A stretch of 64,000 nucleotides of DNA from Paenibacillus silagei. Lineage in GTDB: Bacteria; Bacillota; Bacilli; Paenibacillales; Paenibacillaceae. Each line of letters opens with the position of its first letter. The stretch's first letter is position 1. Shown here in pieces: positions 59,768-64,000 of this stretch. The translations under genes were made by a program, and so were the position numbers. The stretch is from assembly GCF_017874735.1 (NCBI RefSeq), contig NZ_JAGGLV010000001.1:496001-560000 (forward strand), given 5' to 3'. A model generated the notes under the pieces. That model made no database searches. It worked only from the letters and a program-made list of their open reading frames with translations, and had not been told where the DNA came from.

Positions 59768-60661
59768 TTAGGCTTCTCCCCAGTTCCGCTGGTACAAGCG
59801 GCGGGAGGGTGTGTGTTCCGTATGCTCTGTGTACAGGTTGGTCGCGGTTATAAGCGCAGCCACCTTGTCCAGGAAGACCGCCTTCGGCAACTCCTGGCCA
59901 AGAATCACCTCGTAGACCTGCTGCAACTCGGCCAGGGTGAATTGCTCAGGCATTAAGAGCAGCGCGATTCCGGTTCTTTCCGTCTCCTGACGCAGCCGTT
60001 CAATGGCATAGGCAATGATCTTGGCGTGATCAAAAGCCAGTCCGTCATTGGACAAGACGGCATATTGCACCGATCTGGCCGACGGTGTCACCGTCACCGT
60101 CTGTTCGATCACTGCTGCCAGCTCCTGCCCGCCCGCTTCCAGCCGAAGCTCATAGGTACATGTGCGGATGCAGCCTTGCTCCAGCAGCTCTTTGTGCTCC
60201 TGCCGGAGCTGGTAGCGTACCTTGAACCAGGCCGCAGCCTCGGCATCATCCCCTGCCTCTAATTGGATACGGCGGCTGTTGACCAGCGCCATATAGCTGC
60301 TGCTGATCACCCAGGTACGGGGATCGCGCCCGGGGTCAGAGAAGGTGCGAAGCTGCTCCAGATATACACCTGTAACACCGGTCTCCTCCTCCAGCTCGCG
60401 TGCGGCCGCCTGATCCGTGGTCTCGTCCGGCTGGACGAAGCCGCCCGGCAGCGCCCACTTTCCCAAGCAAGGATGCCCGCCTCTGCGGATCAGCAGGAGG
60501 TGCAGCTCCTTCGCCGTAGCCCCGGGTTCATAGTCTGCCGCTGTATCCGTGGCGGTGAAGATCACCATATCCGCCGCCACGGAAGGCCGTTCATAGTCCC
60601 CGGCCCGGTACTGCTCCAGGAATTCACGCTCTGTAAGTCCGTTAGCATCTCTCAATTCCAC
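59768..60661 (-). CDS. Nudix hydrolase with NrtR-like C-terminal winged helix
   Basis: 297 residues. The Nudix box GGFVQPDETTDQAAARELEE plus ETGV fits GX5EX7REUXEEXGU. The C-terminal part (ALLLMPEQFTLAELQQVYEV, ILGQELPKAVFLDKVA) is the winged helix found in NrtR-type NAD-metabolism regulators and related ADP-ribose pyrophosphatases. The start chosen is GTG 60661 with AAGGAGG eight bases upstream; a TTG at 60691 overlapping the nadR stop is the alternative. As part of pnuC-nadR it may sense or degrade ADP-ribose. Confidence 0.85.
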   Translation of the reverse strand: MELRDANGLTEREFLEQYRAGDYERPSVAADMVIFTATDTAADYEPGATAKELHLLLIRRGGHPCLGKWALPGGFVQPDETTDQAAARELEEETGVTGVYLEQLRTFSDPGRDPRTWVISSSYMALVNSRRIQLEAGDDAEAAAWFKVRYQLRQEHKELLEQGCIRTCTYELRLEAGGQELAAVIEQTVTVTPSARSVQYAVLSNDGLAFDHAKIIAYAIERLRQETERTGIALLLMPEQFTLAELQQVYEVILGQELPKAVFLDKVAALITATNLYTEHTEHTPSRRLYQRNWGEA

Positions 60662-60687
60662 ATTCTCCGCCTCCTTATGTCTCTGGT

Positions 60688-61698
60688 TCAATGCTCCAGC
60701 TCTCCGAAATAATTCCCGTACGGCTTGAATTTTGCCAGTACACTGTCTACCTTGCTTATACGTTCCTTAAGCGTGCCCCTAAGGGTTATATAGGGAATCC
60801 GCCTCTCCTTCAGATCTGCGATAATCTGCTGGTGGAACACATGCCGCTTCTGATCCCCGCTGCGGTCCCACGTATCGTCATACGGAATATCATCGTCGCA
60901 CAGGAAGAACATGTCATAGCGCTGCGCGTTCTCCAGGGCCAGCCGGGTCAGCAGCTCAGGTGCCTTCCCATGGTAATCCAGCGCATACATATAGGTGGTA
61001 ATCGCATTCGTATCGACGAATAAATACCTATTGGCGTCAAGCAGTGCCCGCTCTTCCTGCTCTAGATGCCCCACCGCGATCTCGTCAAAAGCCTCCAGCC
61101 CAATCCGGCGGTCCACCTGATGCTCCGTCCAGTAGTCCCGCCCGTATTCGCTGGCGAATACGGTGCCGTACCTTCGGGCAAGCGCTTCGGTGATCGTAGA
61201 CTTGCCGGTAGACATCGCCCCTACAAATACGACCTTGGTAATTAGATCGCGGTACACTAGCCCGCTGACATAACCCCGGTATTGGTAAGGGTCCGAGCGG
61301 ACCATCGTGGCCGATACCGGAACCTGCACCCTCGCCTCATCCACCCGCCGGTCAATAGCACCCAGCGCCAGACTCATATGCTCTCCATAGAATTCACTCG
61401 AATAAAAATGGGTCACCTGCTCGCCCTTCAGCAGCCCGAGAATATACTGCTCCTCCCGGATCTCATGCTCCCTGTCATCCGAGTATCCACCCGGGCCATC
61501 CCAGGCCTCGATGACCCGGACCGCAGGATAGAGCCTGAGAATCCAGTTCGCCCGGATCTGCAGCGGTACCGGAGAGACCTTGGTCTCATAGATCACCACA
61601 ATCAGCTCGTCAACCTCCCGCAGCGCCGTCTCGAACATGAACTGGTGCCCTTTATGCAGCGGGGCGAACTTCCCGAGTGTTAATCCAAGTGTTTTCAT
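60688..61698 (-). CDS. nadR: NadR-like bifunctional NMN adenylyltransferase / ribosylnicotinamide kinase
   Basis: 336 residues. LGLTLGKFAPLHKGHQFMFE has the nucleotidyltransferase HxGH motif; VVFVGAMSTGKSTITEALAR is the Walker A loop of the kinase half, with FVDTNAITTY. It converts imported nicotinamide riboside to NMN and then NAD. It lacks the HTH of enterobacterial NadR. It overlaps pnuC by 4 bp. Confidence 0.9.
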   Translation of the reverse strand: MKTLGLTLGKFAPLHKGHQFMFETALREVDELIVVIYETKVSPVPLQIRANWILRLYPAVRVIEAWDGPGGYSDDREHEIREEQYILGLLKGEQVTHFYSSEFYGEHMSLALGAIDRRVDEARVQVPVSATMVRSDPYQYRGYVSGLVYRDLITKVVFVGAMSTGKSTITEALARRYGTVFASEYGRDYWTEHQVDRRIGLEAFDEIAVGHLEQEERALLDANRYLFVDTNAITTYMYALDYHGKAPELLTRLALENAQRYDMFFLCDDDIPYDDTWDRSGDQKRHVFHQQIIADLKERRIPYITLRGTLKERISKVDSVLAKFKPYGNYFGELEH

Positions 61699-62378
61699 GA
61701 CAGCGCCTCCCTAGCCCCTTTGTTCCAGTTGTAGTAGCCGTAGACCGCATTGATCAGATAGGCGCTCCACATGACAATCATCAGCAGACCCTCCCCGCTG
61801 CCTTCCAGCGTCCGGATCACCCAGAGCAGCACGGTGAACATATTCAGCACAATATAGACCAGCCACTGCTCCTTGAAACGACGCACCATCAGAATCGTTG
61901 CCACTACCGATAACACGGTAGTCAGGGCGTCGATGTAAGGTGAATTCTGCGCGGGAATGAACGATAAGCCGAAGCCCAGCAGCAGCGCTCCCGCCACACA
62001 GACTGCAACGGTGAGCAGGATGCCCCTCGTTTCCATTTGGCGTATGGACAGCTTGCCGCCGTGCATGTTTCTTTTCCACATATAAAAGCCTACAATATTC
62101 ATGGGCACAAAGAATAACAGATTCAGCATAACCTCGCCGAATAATCCGTTGATATAGGCCAAATAAGCATATCCGAACGTATTATACATCCCGAATCCAT
62201 AGCTCGCCAGCTTCCCCTTCGCCGTCAGCACCACGCATAGTACCCCGGTGATGAAGACCGTGAACCCGAAGAGCGAATCCTTGGACATCACCGTAAAAAC
62301 AACCGCGATCAGCGTAAATATCACCAGCCAGGCGAGTTCAAACCCGCTCCAGTTGCCGGGTGCCTTCTTCATGCTCAT
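61695..62378 (-). CDS. pnuC: Nicotinamide riboside transporter PnuC
   Basis: 227 residues, seven or eight helices. NTFGYAYLAYINGLFGEVML, FVPMNIVGFYMWKRN and QWLVYIVLNMFTVLLWVI are PnuC hallmarks (the W and N residues line the substrate path). First gene of the pnuC-nadR-Nudix operon. Confidence 0.93.
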   Translation of the reverse strand: MSMKKAPGNWSGFELAWLVIFTLIAVVFTVMSKDSLFGFTVFITGVLCVVLTAKGKLASYGFGMYNTFGYAYLAYINGLFGEVMLNLLFFVPMNIVGFYMWKRNMHGGKLSIRQMETRGILLTVAVCVAGALLLGFGLSFIPAQNSPYIDALTTVLSVVATILMVRRFKEQWLVYIVLNMFTVLLWVIRTLEGSGEGLLMIVMWSAYLINAVYGYYNWNKGAREALS

Positions 62379-62440
62379 CCCTCCGCTTCCTCTGTATCCT
62401 GCAAAACAAATTACTTATTAACTAATTGATAATTACATTT

Positions 62441-62459
62441 TGTTAATATCAAGATAACA
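62441..62459. promoter_or_regulatory. Inverted repeat upstream of pnuC
   Basis: TGTTA and TAACA flank 9 bases, 63 bp upstream of the pnuC start in an AT-rich stretch. It could be the operator of the Nudix/NrtR-like protein. The whole gap 62379-62752 carries no gene. Confidence 0.35.
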
Positions 62460-62600
62460 GAATTTATAACGGGATGCAAGCCCGATTTTCCACAACCTAT
62501 GAGCTAACAGTCTTCGGCCGCCTGCTGAGAACCAATCATTTGGAGGATTAGATAACGGCGGTATTAGGAAGCTATTAAAACCTCCTTCACACGTACAAGT

Positions 62601-62623
62601 CAGCCTATAAGCTGGCTGTTTTT
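62601..62623 (+). terminator. Terminator-like hairpin in the gap before the CBM2 protein
   Basis: CAGCC pairs with GGCTG, followed by five T. No gene upstream on the plus strand explains it, so it may end a short leader or RNA. Confidence 0.4.
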
Positions 62624-62752
62624 GACGCCCTTCTACTTTTCTTCCATTTGTTGTTGCCTAAACCTCTTTATGCAAATATGATAGATTCATACACTCCAAG
62701 ATCTTACATATTATCCACCACATTAGCGATCATATAAGGAGGAACGGCAGCA

Positions 62753-64000
62753 ATGTTCAAGACAAGGATCATGAAACGAAGCTTCATCTTATTTGCCATT
62801 CTGTTATTGGTATTCTCTTCTCTTCAGCTCAGGCCCGCTCTAGCTCAGGAAGACACGGGCGGCAGGCAGGAAACAACGTACACAGGAGAGGGGTACGAGG
62901 TAATCTACACAATTTCCTCCCAGTGGGAAGGCGCCTTTAACGCAGATGTTACGATCAGGAATACGGGTAACCGGACGCTGGAGAACTGGAGTATTGGTTT
63001 TACATCCCCTTATGAGATTACGAATATCTGGAACGGACAAGTACAGTCCTACGAGAACGGAGTTTATACCATCAAGAATGCAGGCAGCAATCAGGACATT
63101 CCGGTGGGTGGCAGTGTGAATTTCGGCTTCACGGCTTCATTTGAAGGAGAGCTTCAGCTGCCTGTAGCATTTGAGATGCCGGGTGCGGAACAGATCGTAC
63201 CGGCGGGGCAATACGAAACAAGCTTCAAGGTAACAAGTGATTGGGAGAGCGCTTTTAACGGTGAGATTGCCATTAAGAATACATCGCAGTCAACCATAGA
63301 GGATTGGACGCTGGAGTTCGATTATGACGGGAACCTGGACCGGTTCTGGACGGCTGAAATTACCGGGCATACCGGCAATCATTACGTTATACATAATGCG
63401 GGCTATAATGCCAATATTCAGCCGGGCGAGACTCTGATCCTGGGCTTCTCCGGGAACCCGGGGAATGTGTCAAGCGAACCTTCGGGCTATCAACTGACGC
63501 AATTCTCAACCCGGAAAGTGACACCGGAGCCTGAGCCGGGCGGGGTCTCCGTGCAGCTTGATACGTACAGTCTCCAGCTTCAGAACAGTCCGGAAGGTGA
63601 TTATTACTTCCTGAACTCCAAGATGGACAAGCTGACCGGAACGCTGAGCGGGGCATCACAGGTCAAGGCATTCACTTATGAGATTACGGATAAAAATAAA
63701 GCAGTCCTCCAGCAAGGGACAATCCCTGTAAGTGCGGCGTGGTCTGCGGAAGGAATCGGGCTTGGCATCGGATACAATCTGCTGAAGCTGCGCGCACAAG
63801 TTCAAGATGGGACTGAAGTGACCCAAGAGTATATTATCGTGAACTTCGACGAGAGCAATCTGGATAACCTCGGGATTGACCGGGAGAAGGACAGCGATAA
63901 TGACGGAATTAGCGATTACTATGAGGAGCATTATGGCCTCTCCGCTACCAGCAAGGATACCGACGGCGACGGGTTAAGCGACCGGGATGAGCTGCTCGTG
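62753..64000 (+). CDS. Secreted protein with two CBM2-like domains and Ca-binding repeats (3' end missing)
   Basis: The frame runs 416 codons from ATG 62753 (AAGGAGGA upstream) to the end of the window without a stop. Signal peptide (SFILFAILLLVFSSLQLRPA), then two CBM2-like beta domains (YEVIYTISSQWEGAFNADVT with NWSIGFTSPYEITNIWNGQ; YETSFKVTSDWESAFNGEIA with DWTLEFDYDGNLDRFWTAE). After a domain starting VSVQLDTYSLQLQNSPEGDY come DxDxDG repeats (DSDNDGISDYYEE, DTDGDGLSDRDE) that resemble calcium-binding thrombospondin type 3 or dockerin-like loops. Likely a cellulose-binding surface or enzyme scaffold. Confidence 0.85.
   Translation, partial: MFKTRIMKRSFILFAILLLVFSSLQLRPALAQEDTGGRQETTYTGEGYEVIYTISSQWEGAFNADVTIRNTGNRTLENWSIGFTSPYEITNIWNGQVQSYENGVYTIKNAGSNQDIPVGGSVNFGFTASFEGELQLPVAFEMPGAEQIVPAGQYETSFKVTSDWESAFNGEIAIKNTSQSTIEDWTLEFDYDGNLDRFWTAEITGHTGNHYVIHNAGYNANIQPGETLILGFSGNPGNVSSEPSGYQLTQFSTRKVTPEPEPGGVSVQLDTYSLQLQNSPEGDYYFLNSKMDKLTGTLSGASQVKAFTYEITDKNKAVLQQGTIPVSAAWSAEGIGLGIGYNLLKLRAQVQDGTEVTQEYIIVNFDESNLDNLGIDREKDSDNDGISDYYEEHYGLSATSKDTDGDGLSDRDELLV

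Overview
The window looks like a chromosomal segment of a spore-forming Gram-positive bacterium, most likely Paenibacillus. The reasons are strong AGGAGG-type ribosome sites, TTGACA/TATAAT promoters, an alpha/beta-type small acid-soluble spore protein, a KinB-like sporulation kinase, YesM/YesN two-component pairs, S-layer-homology proteins, AraR-controlled arabinose genes and secreted cellulose-binding enzymes at both ends. No rRNA, tRNA, CRISPR array, insertion sequence or phage gene was recognised.

Layout. 1-6.4 kb: end of a GH5-CBM3 cellulase, a TetR/old-yellow-enzyme divergent pair, a TetR-nucleotidyltransferase operon facing a short-chain dehydrogenase with candidate operators, and a RidA-like protein. 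6.4-10.1 kb: an accessory patch with a frameshifted TPR regulator-like gene, three tandem small XRE regulators plus a decayed fourth copy, and a secreted copper-amine-oxidase-N-like protein. 10.2-18 kb: a TPR + SMI1/KNR4 + Imm51-like immunity protein and its short TPR paralogue, an ECF sigma/anti-sigma pair, a divergent IF-3-like protein, a GNAT, and a half-size ABC exporter preceded by what looks like a leader-peptide transcription attenuator. 18-27 kb: sporulation kinase, AIM24, HAD-GNAT fusion, SASP, a divergent HPr-kinase-like protein, a GGDEF protein and a repeat-built secreted protein. 26.7-27.2 kb holds a GNAT gene broken by a precise 288-bp internal inversion. 27-33 kb: DUF1304, soluble MCP, WYL-DinB operon, and a glycine-riboswitch-controlled amino acid permease. 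33-40.6 kb: a carbohydrate ABC importer with its YesM/YesN pair. 41-46 kb: araB-araD-araA opposite araR with two clear AraR boxes. 47-54 kb: an OmpR-type two-component pair, then a lantibiotic-immunity-type ABC transporter (F, E and G-like subunits) with its own two-component pair and no peptide biosynthesis genes. 54-59 kb: a NarL-type two-component pair followed by two secreted proteins that share an N-terminal motif, one ending in three SLH domains. 59.7-62.4 kb: a pnuC-nadR-Nudix/NrtR-like NAD salvage operon. 62.7 kb to the end: the start of a secreted protein with two CBM2-like domains.

The observations I rate highest are (i) the attenuator in front of the ABC exporter at 17.2-17.5 kb, (ii) the exact GNAT inversion at 26725-27012, (iii) the poly-immunity protein and its paralogue, (iv) the operator pair in front of the short-chain dehydrogenase, (v) the XRE array with a decaying copy, and (vi) dispersed intergenic repeats. 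All functional calls come from reading motifs by eye; no database search was run.
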